Source: Blastomonas natatoria
Lineage (GTDB): Bacteria > Pseudomonadota > Alphaproteobacteria > Sphingomonadales > Sphingomonadaceae
Reading direction: 5' to 3'
DNA: 64,000 bases
NCBI RefSeq assembly: GCF_003201955.1
Contig: NZ_QJJM01000010.1
Coordinates: forward strand, 103,217-167,216
Shown: one piece after another, positions 1-8,909 of the stretch
Numbering within the stretch: position 1 is the first letter of the stretch
Layout of the letters: every line of letters starts with the position of its first letter
Made by a program: the position numbers and the translations under genes
Notes under the pieces: model-generated
What the model was told of the DNA's origin: nothing
The model's input: the letters and a program-made list of their open reading frames with translations, nothing else
Databases searched by the model: none

Positions 1-1361
1 GTGCTGTTGTCGTCGGGAACGCTGGGCTGCAGCGCCTGATTGTAATATTCGTCACGGTAGATGAACAGCACGATATCGGCGTCCTGCTCGATCGAGCCGG
101 ATTCGCGAAGGTCGGACAGCTGCGGGCGCTTGTCCTCGCGGCTCTCGACCGCGCGGCTGAGCTGCGACAATGCCATCACCGGCACGTGCAGTTCCTTGGC
201 GAGCGTCTTCAAACCCCGGCTGATCTCCGAAATCTCGTTGACGCGGCCCTCGTTGCGGCCCGTGCCCTGGAGCAGCTGGAGATAGTCGACAACGATAAAG
301 CCGATATCGTGCTTTCGCTTGAGGCGTCGGGCGCGGGCGCGGAGCGCGGCGATGGTCAGGCCAGGCGTATCGTCGATGAACAGCGGCAGGTCTTCCAGCT
401 CCTGGGAGGCGGCTACCAGCCGCTGGAACTCGTTGCGCGCGATCTGGCCCATGCGCAGCTTTTCAGAGCTGATCCGAGACTGTTCGGCCAGGATACGCGT
501 CGCCAGCTGATCCGCCGACATTTCCAGGCTGAAAAACGCGGTCTTGGCGCCGACATTCTTGTCGTCCGCCACGCCCGCCGCCTTGTCGAGCCGCCAGCGG
601 GCCGCGGCGTTGAACGCGATATTGGTTGCAAGCGAGGTCTTGCCCATGCCGGGGCGCCCGGCGAGAATCAGCAGGTCCGAAGGATGCAGACCGCCGATCT
701 TGGCGTTGAGATCGGTCAGGCCCGTGGTCACGCCCGAGACATGACCGCCGCTGTTCAAGGCCTTTTCGACCATCGACAGCGCGGTGCGCGTCGCCACATT
801 GAACTGCACCGCCCCGCTGGTATCGCCCTCGCCCTGCGCGACATTGTAGAGCGCGGCTTCGGCCAGCTCGATCTGCCCCAGCGGATCGACCGCCTCGCTG
901 GTATCCATGGCCTTTTCGACGAGCGTGCGCCCGACCTGGATCAGCTCGCGCAGCAGGGCCAGATTGTAGATCTGTTCGGCAAAGTCGCGCGCGCCGATAA
1001 GCCCGCCGGCATCGCCGGTCAGCCGCGCCAGATACCGCATCCCGCCCAGCTCGGCGAGGCCTGCATCATTTTCGAAAAACGGCTTGAGCGTAACCGGAGT
1101 GACCGTCACGTTCTTGTCGATCAGCTTCATGATCTGCGCGTAAAGCCGCTGGTGAACACTTTCGAAGAAATGTTCCGCCTTGAGCCGCGCCCCGACCTCT
1201 TCGGCAATGCGGTTATCGATCAGCAACGCACCCAGAAATGCGGCTTCAGCCTCGATGTTGCGCGGCAACCGGGCCTCGGCGGATTCGCGCTGGGCAGGCG
1301 CGGCAATCTGAGGCGGAAGCGCGGGAGGCGGAGCGGGTTGTAGCAGGATGTCTTCGGGCAT
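1..1361 (-). CDS. dnaB: Replicative DNA helicase DnaB (C-terminus cut by window edge)
   Basis: This is the hexameric helicase that unwinds DNA at the replication fork and recruits primase. The minus strand reads from an ATG at 1361 with no stop before base 1, giving about 453 residues; DnaB is usually about 500, so some 45 C-terminal residues lie outside. The N-terminal domain begins LPRNIEAEAAFLGALLID and is followed by the RecA-like domain with Walker A RPGMGKTS (Lys near residue 241), the SLEMS motif, a hydrophobic Walker B strand ending VVDYLQLL, and SQLSRAVE. No intein is seen in the visible part. It is divergent from the UPF0262 gene. Identification is secure; an alternative start a few codons away cannot be excluded. 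Confidence 0.96.
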   Translation of the reverse strand, partial: MPEDILLQPAPPPALPPQIAAPAQRESAEARLPRNIEAEAAFLGALLIDNRIAEEVGARLKAEHFFESVHQRLYAQIMKLIDKNVTVTPVTLKPFFENDAGLAELGGMRYLARLTGDAGGLIGARDFAEQIYNLALLRELIQVGRTLVEKAMDTSEAVDPLGQIELAEAALYNVAQGEGDTSGAVQFNVATRTALSMVEKALNSGGHVSGVTTGLTDLNAKIGGLHPSDLLILAGRPGMGKTSLATNIAFNAAARWRLDKAAGVADDKNVGAKTAFFSLEMSADQLATRILAEQSRISSEKLRMGQIARNEFQRLVAASQELEDLPLFIDDTPGLTIAALRARARRLKRKHDIGFIVVDYLQLLQGTGRNEGRVNEISEISRGLKTLAKELHVPVMALSQLSRAVESREDKRPQLSDLRESGSIEQDADIVLFIYRDEYYNQALQPSVPDDNS

Positions 1362-1497
1362 CCGGCCATAATCGCCGCTGGCGCTGTGGCGCGCAAGGCA
1401 CTGGCGGCAATATTCGTGTGGACAAGGCCGGGGACAGCGGCAGTGGCGGGTTTTTCCGCTTGCCCCGCAGCACGGCTTGGGGGAAAGACTGGCCCCC

Positions 1498-1980
1498 ATG
1501 TCCAACCCGCGCATCATCCATGTCGAGCTCGACGAGCAGACCATATTGTGGCGCAATGCGGATATCGAGCAGGAACGGCGCATCGCCATTTTCGACCTGA
1601 TCGAGGACAATTTCTTCAAGCCTCTCAAGGCTTATCCAGACGGCTATGCCGGGCCTTTCCGGCTGCATCTGGCGGTATTCGAAGGGCGGCTGGCGATCAC
1701 CATCTCGCGCGAGGATGGCAGCCATCTGGAAACGCTGGTGCTGGCACTGGGCCGCTTCCGCCGTCCGATCCGCGAATATTTCGCCATTTGCGACAGCTAT
1801 TATCAGGCGATCCGCAAGGCGACGGCGCAAGAGATCGAGACGATCGACATGGCGCGGCGGGGCGTCCACAATGATGCAGCAGAACTGCTGGTCGAGCGGC
1901 TGCAGGACAAGATCGAGATCGACTTTCCCACCGCACGCCGTCTGTTCACGCTGATCTGTGTGCTGCACATCAAGGGCTGA
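1498..1980 (+). CDS. UPF0262 family protein
   Basis: This 160-residue protein is a member of UPF0262, a family of unknown function typical of alphaproteobacteria. The start beginning MSNPRIIHVELDE is chosen because family members begin near this point and a purine-rich GGGGGAAAG lies about 10 bases upstream; an in-frame ATG at 1477 would add seven residues. The sequence is acidic and soluble-looking, with the conserved stretch REYFAICDSYYQAIR and a C-terminal segment FPTARRLFTLICVLHIKG. No signal peptide or membrane segment is visible. It is divergent from dnaB and 11 bases upstream of the GH25-like gene, so it may be co-transcribed with it. No function is assigned. Confidence 0.85.
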   Translation: MSNPRIIHVELDEQTILWRNADIEQERRIAIFDLIEDNFFKPLKAYPDGYAGPFRLHLAVFEGRLAITISREDGSHLETLVLALGRFRRPIREYFAICDSYYQAIRKATAQEIETIDMARRGVHNDAAELLVERLQDKIEIDFPTARRLFTLICVLHIKG

Positions 1981-1991
1981 CCAGAGCCATC

Positions 1992-2684
1992 ATGCGCCCA
2001 TCCACCCTGAAACGCTGGACCATCGGCCTTGTGCTGCTGGCGCTGCTCGTCGCAGTGCTGGCGGGCCTCGTCTGGGGCGGCATCACCGGCTGGGCACCTT
2101 CGCGCAAGGACTATCCCGTTCAGGGCCTGTATGTCAGCTCTGGCGATGGCGATCTCGCCTGGCCGACCCTCGCGACCCTGGGTGCGGATTTTGCCTATGT
2201 GCGTGCCAGTGCTGGCGGAAGCTTGCGCGATCCGCGCTTTGCCGCAAACATCAAGGGCGCGCGCTCTGCCGGCATGCGCTATGGCGCTGTGCATGAATTC
2301 AGCCTGTGTGCCGACGAAGCGTCCCAGGCGCAGCAGTTCATCACCACCGTGCCGCGCGATCCCGACATGCTGCCGCCCGTGGTCAGCCTTGAACTGGACG
2401 AGACGTGCAAGACCCGTCCCGACCGCGCGATGCTGCTGGGCGAACTCAACACCTTGCTCAATCAGATCGAGAACCATGCGGGCAAGCCAGCCCTGCTGCG
2501 CATCGGCCGCGATTTCGAGGATGAATATCAGATCAGCGAGGGCCTGGCCCGCACGGTCTGGCTGATCGGCGATTTCGTGCCGCCCGATTATGCCGCCAAG
2601 CGCTGGGTCATGTGGCAATCGAGCAGTTTCTACCGGATCAATGGCGCGCCTGACGGCGTGCGCTGGAATGTGGTGCGACCATGA
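1992..2684 (+). CDS. GH25 (lysozyme-fold) membrane-anchored protein, probably non-catalytic
   Basis: The 230-residue product has an N-terminal transmembrane or signal-anchor helix (about residues 10-30) and then a domain resembling glycoside hydrolase family 25, which normally cleaves peptidoglycan. The fold is suggested by GLYVSSGDG at the first strand, by AYVRASAGGSLRDPRFAANI and SAGMRYGAVHEF, and by VMWQSSSFY near the end. The acidic residues that define the family appear to be gone: the first-strand Asp is Tyr (GLYVS), the DxE motif reads SLE in PPVVSLELDE, and the terminal Asp-x-Asn region reads RWN. It may bind rather than cut cell wall, or act on something else. It overlaps the cytidine deaminase gene by ATGA, implying translational coupling. 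Confidence 0.65.
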   Translation: MRPSTLKRWTIGLVLLALLVAVLAGLVWGGITGWAPSRKDYPVQGLYVSSGDGDLAWPTLATLGADFAYVRASAGGSLRDPRFAANIKGARSAGMRYGAVHEFSLCADEASQAQQFITTVPRDPDMLPPVVSLELDETCKTRPDRAMLLGELNTLLNQIENHAGKPALLRIGRDFEDEYQISEGLARTVWLIGDFVPPDYAAKRWVMWQSSSFYRINGAPDGVRWNVVRP

Positions 2685-3127
2685 GTGAAGATACAGGCAG
2701 AACCGAATTGCTGGAGGCCGCGCGCAAGGCGGCGCTCACGGCCTATGCGCCCTATTCGGGCTTTCATGTCGGCGCTGCCTTCCGCTTCGATGACGGCACG
2801 GTCATTACCGGCAGCAATTTCGAGAATGCGAGCTACGGCCTTGCCATCTGTGCCGAAACCAGTGCCGCGATCGCTGCCAACCTTCAGGGGCGGAGGACCG
2901 GTCTGGTCGAGGTCGCGATCATGGGCGGGCCGATTGGTGCCGATGGAGATCTGGCCCCGGGGCCCCATCCGGTCACGCCCTGCGGCCGCTGCCGCCAGGT
3001 CATGAACGAACTTGCACAACTGGGCGGCACCGACCCGATCGTCTATTCGGGCCACGCGACCGGGTCGATAGAGCACCGGCTCTCGGTGCTCTTGCCAGCC
3101 GCCTTCGGCCCGGCCAATCTGGAATAG
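2681..3127 (+). CDS. cdd: Cytidine deaminase
   Basis: Cytidine deaminase converts cytidine or deoxycytidine to uridine or deoxyuridine in pyrimidine salvage. The 148-residue length fits the short homotetrameric class. The zinc site is complete: Cys57-Ala-Glu59, where the Glu is the proton shuttle, and Pro-Cys101-x-x-Cys104-Arg-Gln. The substrate loop [13 protein letters not shown] and [10 protein letters not shown] are also present. The start codon overlaps the stop of the GH25-like gene by four bases. The next gene, dCTP deaminase, works on the same nucleotide branch, though a palindromic repeat separates them. Confidence 0.95.
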   Translation: MSEDTGRTELLEAARKAALTAYAPYSGFHVGAAFRFDDGTVITGSNFENASYGLAICAETSAAIAANLQGRRTGLVEVAIMGGPIGADGDLAPGPHPVTPCGRCRQVMNELAQLGGTDPIVYSGHATGSIEHRLSVLLPAAFGPANLE

Positions 3128-3138
3128 TCCTGTAAACC

Positions 3139-3209
3139 CGTCACCCTCGCGAACGCGGGGGTCCCGCTTCCTCATCCATAGCGGGATTCCCGCTTTCGCG
3201 GGAATGACG
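3139..3209. repeat. Extragenic palindromic repeat, copy 1
   Basis: The element has two inverted arms: one starts CGTCACCCTCGCG and the other ends TTTCGCGGGAATGACG. If translated, the right arm would read VIPAKAGIP on the minus strand, a well-known signature of bacterial REP-like repeats. Related copies occur at 22385-22465 and 51781-51864. It fills the gap between cdd and dcd and could act as a transcript-end structure. Confidence 0.8.
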
Positions 3210-3230
3210 AAAAGAGAGAAAGCTCTGCTC

Positions 3231-3785
3231 TTGTCCATCCTTTCCGACAAATGGATCCGCACCCAGGCGCAGGAGAACGGCATGATCGAGCCGTTCGTCG
3301 AGGCGCAGCGGCGCGATGGCTGCATCTCGTACGGCCTTTCGTCCTACGGCTATGACGCGCGGGTGGCGGACGAGTTCAAGATCTTTACCAACGTGAATTC
3401 CTCGGTGGTCGATCCCAAGGCGTTCGATCCGAACAGCTTTGTTGACCGCAAGACCGATGTCTGCATCATTCCGCCCAATTCGTTCGCCCTCGCCCGCACG
3501 GTCGAGTATTTCCGTGTGCCGCGCGATGTGCTGGTGATCTGCCTCGGCAAATCGACCTATGCCCGCTGCGGCATCATCGTGAACGTCACCCCGCTCGAAC
3601 CGGGCTGGGAAGGCCATGTCACCCTGGAATTCAGCAACACCACGCCGCTGCCAGCCAGGATCTACGCCAATGAAGGCGCGTGCCAGTTCCTGTTCCTGAA
3701 GGGCAACGAACCGTGCGAGACCAGCTATGCCGACCGCGCGGGCAAATATATGGGCCAGCGCGGCGTGACATTGCCCCGGCTTTGA
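3231..3785 (+). CDS. dcd: dCTP deaminase
   Basis: The enzyme deaminates dCTP to dUTP, the precursor of dUMP for thymidylate synthesis. A TTG start at 3231 gives 184 residues beginning (M)SILSDKWIR, which matches the usual length and N-terminus; it follows the purine-rich AAAGAGAGAAAG. An in-frame ATG at 3204 exists but lies inside the palindromic repeat and would add nine unlikely residues. Family motifs include [12 protein letters not shown], the nucleotide-binding GKSTYARCG and the active-site region [19 protein letters not shown] with its catalytic Glu. Confidence 0.93.
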   Translation: MSILSDKWIRTQAQENGMIEPFVEAQRRDGCISYGLSSYGYDARVADEFKIFTNVNSSVVDPKAFDPNSFVDRKTDVCIIPPNSFALARTVEYFRVPRDVLVICLGKSTYARCGIIVNVTPLEPGWEGHVTLEFSNTTPLPARIYANEGACQFLFLKGNEPCETSYADRAGKYMGQRGVTLPRL

Positions 3786-3827
3786 CCCACAAGCACGTCT
3801 TATAACATCACAGCAGGAGAGAGCCTC

Positions 3828-5012
3828 ATGTCCGCACGGGATTCGCGCGAGTTCGACGTCATCGTCTATGGTGCCAGCGGCTTTACCGGGCGCCTCGTAG
3901 CCGAATATCTGCAGAACAGCTATGGCCAGGGCGGTGATGCCCCGAAATGGGCGGTCGCGGCGCGTTCGGCCGAGAAGATGGCGGCGGTGCTCGCCGAAAT
4001 GGGCCTGCCCGCCGAGACGCCGATCGTCGTTGCCAATGCCGACGAGCCCGAGACCATCGACGCGATGGCCAAGCGCACCAAGGTCGTGCTGACCACGGTC
4101 GGCCCGTACCAGCTCTATGGCGAGCCGCTGGTCGCCGCCTGCGCCGCTAATGGCACCGATTATGTCGACCTGTGCGGGGAGCCCGCCTGGATGCGGCAGA
4201 TGATCGACAGATATGATGCGGCGGCAAAGCAAAGCGGCGCGCGCATCGTGTTCTCGACCGGGTTCGATTCGATCCCGTTCGATCTCGGCGTGCTGATGCT
4301 GCAGAAGGAGTGCGTCGCGAAGTTCGGCAAGCCCGCCCCGCGGATCAAGGGCCGGGTGCGCGCCATGCAGGGCACCTTCTCGGGTGGCACGGCGGCCTCG
4401 CTCAAGGCCACCATGGCATCGGTTGCGCGCAATCCGGAACTGCTCGGCTATCTGACCAACCCGTTCAGCCTGGCAGGCGGCTTTGAAGGTCCGACCCAGC
4501 CGAAGGGGAACAAGCCCGAGCATGACGACAAGCTGGGCAGCTGGGCCGCGCCGTTCATCATGGCGCCGATCAACACCAAGAACGTCCATCGCACCAACGC
4601 GCTGCTCGGCCACCTCTATGGCCAGGATTTCGTCTATGACGAGATGATGCTGACCGGCCCGGGCGAAAAGGGCGAGGCGATCGCCAAGCATATCGCCAGC
4701 ACCGACATGATGGGCGGCGAAGGCGGCCCCAAGCCGGGCGAAGGCCCGAGCAAGGAAGAGCGCGAGAACGGCTTCTACGACGTGCTGTTCGTCGCCGAGA
4801 TGCCCGATGGTCAGGTCCAGCTTTATGGCGTGAAGGGCGACAAGGATCCGGGATATGGCTCGACATCCAAGATGATCGCCGAAAGCGCACTCGGGCTGAT
4901 CGAGGACGTGCCCGAAGGACCCGGCGGCATCACCACGCCGGGCGCAGTGCTGGGCGAGCATCTGGTCAAGCGTCTGGTCGCCAGGGCGGGATTGAGCTTC
5001 GCGGCGGAATGA
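3828..5012 (+). CDS. Saccharopine dehydrogenase-like NAD(P)-binding oxidoreductase
   Basis: The 394-residue protein begins with a Rossmann dinucleotide-binding motif (VYGASGFTGRLVAEYL, about residues 13-28), followed by TTVGPYQLYGEPLV and DLCGEPAWMRQMIDRYD. These are typical of the saccharopine dehydrogenase NADP-binding family that includes mycobacterial trans-acting enoyl reductases and SCCPDH-like proteins. The conserved FSTGFDSIPFDLGV and GTFSGGTAASL also fit. The exact substrate is not indicated; lysine biosynthesis is unlikely because the second saccharopine domain differs and no lysine genes are nearby. The ATG follows a good AGGAGAG ribosome-binding site. A GC-rich hairpin closes the transcript. 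Confidence 0.8.
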   Translation: MSARDSREFDVIVYGASGFTGRLVAEYLQNSYGQGGDAPKWAVAARSAEKMAAVLAEMGLPAETPIVVANADEPETIDAMAKRTKVVLTTVGPYQLYGEPLVAACAANGTDYVDLCGEPAWMRQMIDRYDAAAKQSGARIVFSTGFDSIPFDLGVLMLQKECVAKFGKPAPRIKGRVRAMQGTFSGGTAASLKATMASVARNPELLGYLTNPFSLAGGFEGPTQPKGNKPEHDDKLGSWAAPFIMAPINTKNVHRTNALLGHLYGQDFVYDEMMLTGPGEKGEAIAKHIASTDMMGGEGGPKPGEGPSKEERENGFYDVLFVAEMPDGQVQLYGVKGDKDPGYGSTSKMIAESALGLIEDVPEGPGGITTPGAVLGEHLVKRLVARAGLSFAAE

Positions 5013-5019
5013 GCCTTTA

Positions 5020-5040
5020 CCCCTCCCCGCCGGGGAGGGG
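5020..5040. terminator. GC-rich hairpin after oxidoreductase gene
   Basis: A perfect nine-base-pair stem, CCCCTCCCC / GGGGAGGGG with a GCC loop, starts eight bases after the stop codon. There is no clear T-run, so intrinsic termination is uncertain. It may be a solo arm of the hairpin-flanked repeats seen at 48981-49114. Confidence 0.4.
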
Positions 5041-5178
5041 TACATGTTGCGAGCTTGTGACACTGGCGGCAATTGCTGCACCTGCGAACGCTGGCCCATT
5101 GCACTTTCCGGGAATTGGCGCATATAGCAGCCGCTTGGGGCGACGCACGACAACGACAACCGACGAATCGAACGCGAT

Positions 5179-5952
5179 ATGCTGAAGGCCTTGCTGCGCA
5201 GAAAGCCCAAACCGGCGGCTCCCATCGACACTGCCACCCTGCCCGAGGGCCTGCGTGTCTATGCAATCGGAGACATTCACGGGCGGCGCGACCTGCTGGA
5301 CCAGTTGCTTGACCAGATCATGGCCGACGATCGCAGCCGTGGGCCTGCCGATACGCATGTCGTGTTTCTGGGCGATCTCATGGACCGCGGCCCCGACAGC
5401 GCGGGCGTGATCGATCGTGCGATCGAACTGTCCGAGACGCTTGGCGGCAATGCCCATTTCCTGATGGGCAACCACGAGGAAGTGTATCTTGCCGCTGCCG
5501 AGGGCGACGAGAAGCTTGTCCGCTTCTTCTGCAAGATCGGCGGGCGCGAGACGATCCTCAGCTATGACATTTCCCCTCGCGAATATAACGAACTGAGCAT
5601 GGAAGAGCTGGCCCAGCGGCTGCCCAGCCTGCTGCCTGCCCGCCATCTCGACTTCGTCCGCAGCTTCAAGGACCGGATCGTCATGGGCGATTACGCCTTT
5701 GTCCATGCCGGCATCCGTCCGGGCAAGAACATCGAGGAACAGCGCCCCAAGGACCTGCGCTGGATTCGCGAAGATTTCCTGTTCGACGAAAGCCCCCATG
5801 ACAAGCTGATCGTGCACGGTCATTCGATCACCGACGATGTCGAGGAATGCCCCAATCGTATCGGCATCGATACCGGCGCCTATATGAGCGGCATGCTCAC
5901 CGCCTTGTGCCTGGAAGGGCGAGAGCGCTGGTATCTGAAAACCGGCAGCTGA
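5179..5952 (+). CDS. PPP-family serine/threonine protein phosphatase (metallophosphoesterase)
   Basis: The 257-residue protein carries the PPP/metallophosphoesterase signature in order: GDIHG at residues 31-35, GDLMDRG at about 65-71, GNHE at 97-100, and IVHGHS near residue 217. These supply the ligands of a two-metal site that hydrolyses phosphoesters. VFLGDLMDRGPDSAGV and the late VHGHSITDD resemble the bacterial diadenosine-tetraphosphatase/PrpA-like group, so Ser/Thr phosphatase and Ap4A hydrolase activity are both possible. No signal peptide is seen. The gene stands alone with a 166-base upstream gap. Confidence 0.88.
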   Translation: MLKALLRRKPKPAAPIDTATLPEGLRVYAIGDIHGRRDLLDQLLDQIMADDRSRGPADTHVVFLGDLMDRGPDSAGVIDRAIELSETLGGNAHFLMGNHEEVYLAAAEGDEKLVRFFCKIGGRETILSYDISPREYNELSMEELAQRLPSLLPARHLDFVRSFKDRIVMGDYAFVHAGIRPGKNIEEQRPKDLRWIREDFLFDESPHDKLIVHGHSITDDVEECPNRIGIDTGAYMSGMLTALCLEGRERWYLKTGS

Positions 5953-6002
5953 TTCTTGCCCAAAGTCTTGCATGGACAGGACATTTGCGTCAGCGTGCGC
6001 TC

Positions 6003-7307
6003 ATGCTGAAAATCCTGTCGCTTGTCGCAACGCTTTCCCTTTCCGTAACCCCGGCGCTTGCTGCGCCCGAGGCCGATCCGGGCCGATTGCGCACCGATGT
6101 CGAGAAACTGGTGAGTTTCGGGACGCGCCATACGCTTTCGTCGCCCGATCATCCGACGCGCGGCATCGGTGCGGCCCGGCGCTGGGCAGCGGCGGAATTC
6201 GCCAGGATCGGCAAGGCATGTGGCGGCTGCATCACCGTCGAGCAGATCGACCGGCGCTTCACCGGGCCGCGCGCGCCCAATGGCGTGAATGTCGTCAACG
6301 TGCTGGGCGTGCAGCAGGGCACGGGCAATCCCGACGATATCATCATCATTTCCGCGCATATCGATAGCCGAGTATCGGATGTCGCCGATTTCACCAGCGA
6401 CGCGCCGGGCGCCAATGATGACGGCTCGGGTGTCGCGCTCGTGCTCGAGGCTGCGCGCATCTTGAGCAAGGAAAAATTCGCGCCGACGATCATCTATGCG
6501 GTGCTGTCGGGCGAGGAACAGGGCTTGTGGGGTGGTCGTCTGATCGCCGAGACCGCACGGGCGCGCGGCTGGCAGGTGCGCGCGCTGCTCAACAACGACA
6601 TTGTCGGCAATACCGAGGGTCAGGATGGCCGCAAGGTATCCGACCGGGTGCGCGTGTTCAGCGAGGGCATCCGCGCATCGGAATCCATGGTCGAAGCCAT
6701 GGCGCGGCGCGGCAGCGGAGCGGAGGATGACGGCCCCTCGCGCGCGCTGATGCGTGCCGCACAGCGCGTCGGCAAGGCGCGCAGCGATCTTGGACTCGAG
6801 GTGTTCGGGGTGCGCCGTCCGGACCGCTTCTCGCGCGGCGGCGATCACCTTCCCGCGCTTGAACTGGGCTATCCTGCGATCCGCTTCACCGTCGGTGTCG
6901 AGAATTACGACCATCAGCATCAGGACATTCGCGAGGAAAACGGCCGCAAGTTCGGCGACACGATCGACGAAATGGATTTTCCCTATCTCGCCCGCGTCAC
7001 GGCGCTCAACATCGCGCTGATCGGCGAGCTCGCAAGTGCCCCGCCTGCCCCGGCCAATGCGGTGCTGGGCGGCGCGCTCAGCACCGACACGAAGGTAAGC
7101 TGGGCCGAAGTTCCCGGCGCGGCGCGCTACAGGGTCTATTGGCGCCGGGCCGATGCGCGCGACTGGGAACAGTCGCAGGAAACCACCGATACCAAGCTGA
7201 CGCTGCCCGGCGTGATTGTCGATGATCATTTCGCCGGTGTCGCTGCTGTCGCGGAAAATGGGGCCGAAAGCGCGATTACATTTGCAGGTCTGCCACCACG
7301 ACAGTAA
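6003..7307 (+). CDS. Secreted M28-family zinc aminopeptidase with C-terminal FN3-like domain
   Basis: The product is a predicted exported metallo-aminopeptidase of 434 residues. The start at 6003 is chosen because it yields a clean signal peptide (MLKILSLVATLSLSVTPALA); upstream in-frame codons overlap the phosphatase gene. Co-catalytic zinc ligands are visible: HID at 119-121, GANDDGSG at 136-143, SGEEQG around 169-174, LNNDIVGN, and a late His in YDHQHQD followed by GDTIDEMDF. After about residue 345 an Ala/Pro linker leads to a domain with a fibronectin-III look (KVSWAEVPGAARYRVYWR), probably for substrate or cell-surface binding. Confidence 0.88.
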   Translation: MLKILSLVATLSLSVTPALAAPEADPGRLRTDVEKLVSFGTRHTLSSPDHPTRGIGAARRWAAAEFARIGKACGGCITVEQIDRRFTGPRAPNGVNVVNVLGVQQGTGNPDDIIIISAHIDSRVSDVADFTSDAPGANDDGSGVALVLEAARILSKEKFAPTIIYAVLSGEEQGLWGGRLIAETARARGWQVRALLNNDIVGNTEGQDGRKVSDRVRVFSEGIRASESMVEAMARRGSGAEDDGPSRALMRAAQRVGKARSDLGLEVFGVRRPDRFSRGGDHLPALELGYPAIRFTVGVENYDHQHQDIREENGRKFGDTIDEMDFPYLARVTALNIALIGELASAPPAPANAVLGGALSTDTKVSWAEVPGAARYRVYWRRADARDWEQSQETTDTKLTLPGVIVDDHFAGVAAVAENGAESAITFAGLPPRQ

Positions 7308-7350
7308 CTGTGTTAAGCTCAGTTTACAGTTTCCTGGTTAGGGATGGACC

Positions 7351-8043
7351 ATGAACGACTGTTCTTCCTGCATCGTGCGGAATCGCGCGATCTGTTCAAG
7401 CCTGACACCAGACGAATTGCTGATTCTGGGCAAGATGGGCCGCCGCCAGAAGGTCAAGGCTGGCCATACCCTGCTGTGGGAAGGCGATGACGCGCCCGTC
7501 GTCGCCAACGTGCTCGAAGGTGTGCTCAAGCTCGTCGTCGCAGCATCCGACGGGCGCGAGCAGATTGTCGGCATCGTCTTTCCGTCGGATTTCATCGGTC
7601 GCCCGTTCGGCAAGGAAAGCCCCTATAGCGTCACCGCCATGACCGATGCCGAGGTGTGCATCTTCAACCGCAACGCGTTCGACGATTTTGCCAGCGACCA
7701 TCCCGACCTTCAGCAGAAGCTTCTGCGCCGCACGCTCGACGAGCTGGACCGCGCGCGCCACTGGATGATGCTGCTGGGCCGCAAGTCGGCGACCGAAAAG
7801 GTGGCCTCCTTCCTGCTCGAGATGGCCGATCGCCTCTCGGGCCAGGGTTGCAATGCCGATGGTTCGCTCAATGGCTTCGAGCTGCCTTTCGGGCGCCAGC
7901 AGATCGCCGACATATTGGGCCTCACCATCGAAACCACCAGCCGCCAGCTCACACGGATGAAGAGCGACGGGCTCGTCTCCCTGCCATCGCGCCGCGAGAT
8001 CGTGATCCGAAACCGCGCCGCGATGGAAGAGATGGCGGGCTGA
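7351..8043 (+). CDS. fnrL: FNR/FnrL-type oxygen-responsive transcription regulator
   Basis: This 230-residue Crp/Fnr-family activator probably senses oxygen through a [4Fe-4S] cluster. Candidate ligands are Cys4, Cys7 and Cys15 (MNDCSSCIVRNRAIC) plus Cys103 in EVCIF, matching FNR spacing. A cyclic-nucleotide-fold sensor domain is followed by a long dimerisation helix and an HTH whose recognition helix reads IETTSRQLTRM. The E-x-x-S-R pattern predicts binding to TTGAT-N4-ATCAA sites. Such sites occur before ccoN (8813) and hemN (20269), so these nearby operons are likely direct targets activated at low oxygen. Confidence 0.9.
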   Translation: MNDCSSCIVRNRAICSSLTPDELLILGKMGRRQKVKAGHTLLWEGDDAPVVANVLEGVLKLVVAASDGREQIVGIVFPSDFIGRPFGKESPYSVTAMTDAEVCIFNRNAFDDFASDHPDLQQKLLRRTLDELDRARHWMMLLGRKSATEKVASFLLEMADRLSGQGCNADGSLNGFELPFGRQQIADILGLTIETTSRQLTRMKSDGLVSLPSRREIVIRNRAAMEEMAG

Positions 8044-8062
8044 TTCGCCCACCGCCGGGGCT

Positions 8063-8734
8063 TCAGAAGCGGAAGCCGATGCCTGCGCTGATCACCCAGG
8101 GATCAAGCTCGTGCCGGGTGCGGAGCACCTCGACGCCATTGGCGCGCCAACTGGCCAGCGGGCGCAGGAAATAGCGCTTCACGTCGGCCGAGACGAACAT
8201 GCCCTTGTCGTTGACCGGAATATCGATGCCGGCCTGCAGCGCCGCGCCGACGGTATCGTTGATCTTCTGGCTGGTCGCACCGAGCGCCCGCGTCGTCGCG
8301 CCGGGCTTCTCGTTGATGAAGATGAAATAGCTGGGGCCGGCGCCGATATAGGGGCGGATGCCGCCGGCTTTGCCGAAATGATATTTCAGCGTGACCGTCG
8401 CGGGCACGATCTTGGCATTTGATACGAGGCCGGCACCCGCCAACGCGCCGCGTCCATCGACATCATGCTCGGTCACCCCGGCGATGGTTTCGACCGACAG
8501 CGAATCGGCGAGAAAATACTCGATCGCGACCGTCGGCACGAAATTGTCGTTCGCCTTGGTCTGGGTTCCGGCGGGCAGACCGATGCGATCGACCTTGACG
8601 TCCCTGATCTTGCCATCGGGCGCGACCAGCGTGCCCAGAACCTTGAAGTGCACTTCGCCCGCCTGTGCCATCGCCTGACCGGGAAGGGCCAGCGCGGCTG
8701 CCGTGAGAGCCAGCGGGATAATCTTGGTGTTCAT
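8063..8734 (-). CDS. OmpW-family outer membrane protein
   Basis: A 223-residue precursor of an eight-stranded outer-membrane beta-barrel. The ATG at 8734 follows a perfect AGGAGG-type ribosome-binding site and gives a signal peptide ending PGQAMAQA. Family features are the short periplasmic start, FVPTVAIEYFLADSLSVETIAGVT, TVTLKYHF, RPYIGAGPSYF, GAALQAGIDIPV and the terminal aromatic strand WVISAGIGFRF. OmpW proteins are small hydrophobic channels, often induced under microaerobic conditions in other bacteria. It is divergent from ccoN and shares the intergenic FNR-type box, so joint regulation is plausible. Confidence 0.88.
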   Translation of the reverse strand: MNTKIIPLALTAAALALPGQAMAQAGEVHFKVLGTLVAPDGKIRDVKVDRIGLPAGTQTKANDNFVPTVAIEYFLADSLSVETIAGVTEHDVDGRGALAGAGLVSNAKIVPATVTLKYHFGKAGGIRPYIGAGPSYFIFINEKPGATTRALGATSQKINDTVGAALQAGIDIPVNDKGMFVSADVKRYFLRPLASWRANGVEVLRTRHELDPWVISAGIGFRF

Positions 8735-8812
8735 GTTGATCACTCCTCCTTGAGTGACCGCTTCCCTGCCCCGGGCCTCGGTTCGTCGCATTGATGCGGC
8801 GCAAAAATTTCT

Positions 8813-8826
8813 TTGACCCGGATCAA
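8813..8826. promoter_or_regulatory. FNR-type box between ompW-like gene and ccoN
   Basis: TTGACCCGGATCAA matches TTGAT-N4-ATCAA with one mismatch. It lies 84 bases before the ccoN start and about 80 before the divergent ompW-like start. An Fnr with the matching recognition helix is encoded 770 bases away. Confidence 0.8.
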
Positions 8827-8909
8827 TGTCTTGTCGGGCCGTCCGAGGCACACCGCTGCGGAGGAAGCGCGGATTCTGTCGTGAAACCGCGTGCACGGGG
8901 ACTGAAATC

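Noticed and set aside
186..1343. 385-codon plus-strand reading frame
   Set aside because: It is the antisense of dnaB, whose protein sequence on the minus strand is unmistakable.
3204..3230. Upstream ATG start for dCTP deaminase
   Set aside because: It lies inside the palindromic repeat; the TTG at 3231 gives the family's usual N-terminus and length.
3141..5237. 698-codon minus-strand reading frame
   Set aside because: It is antisense to dcd and the saccharopine-dehydrogenase-like gene, both with clear family motifs.
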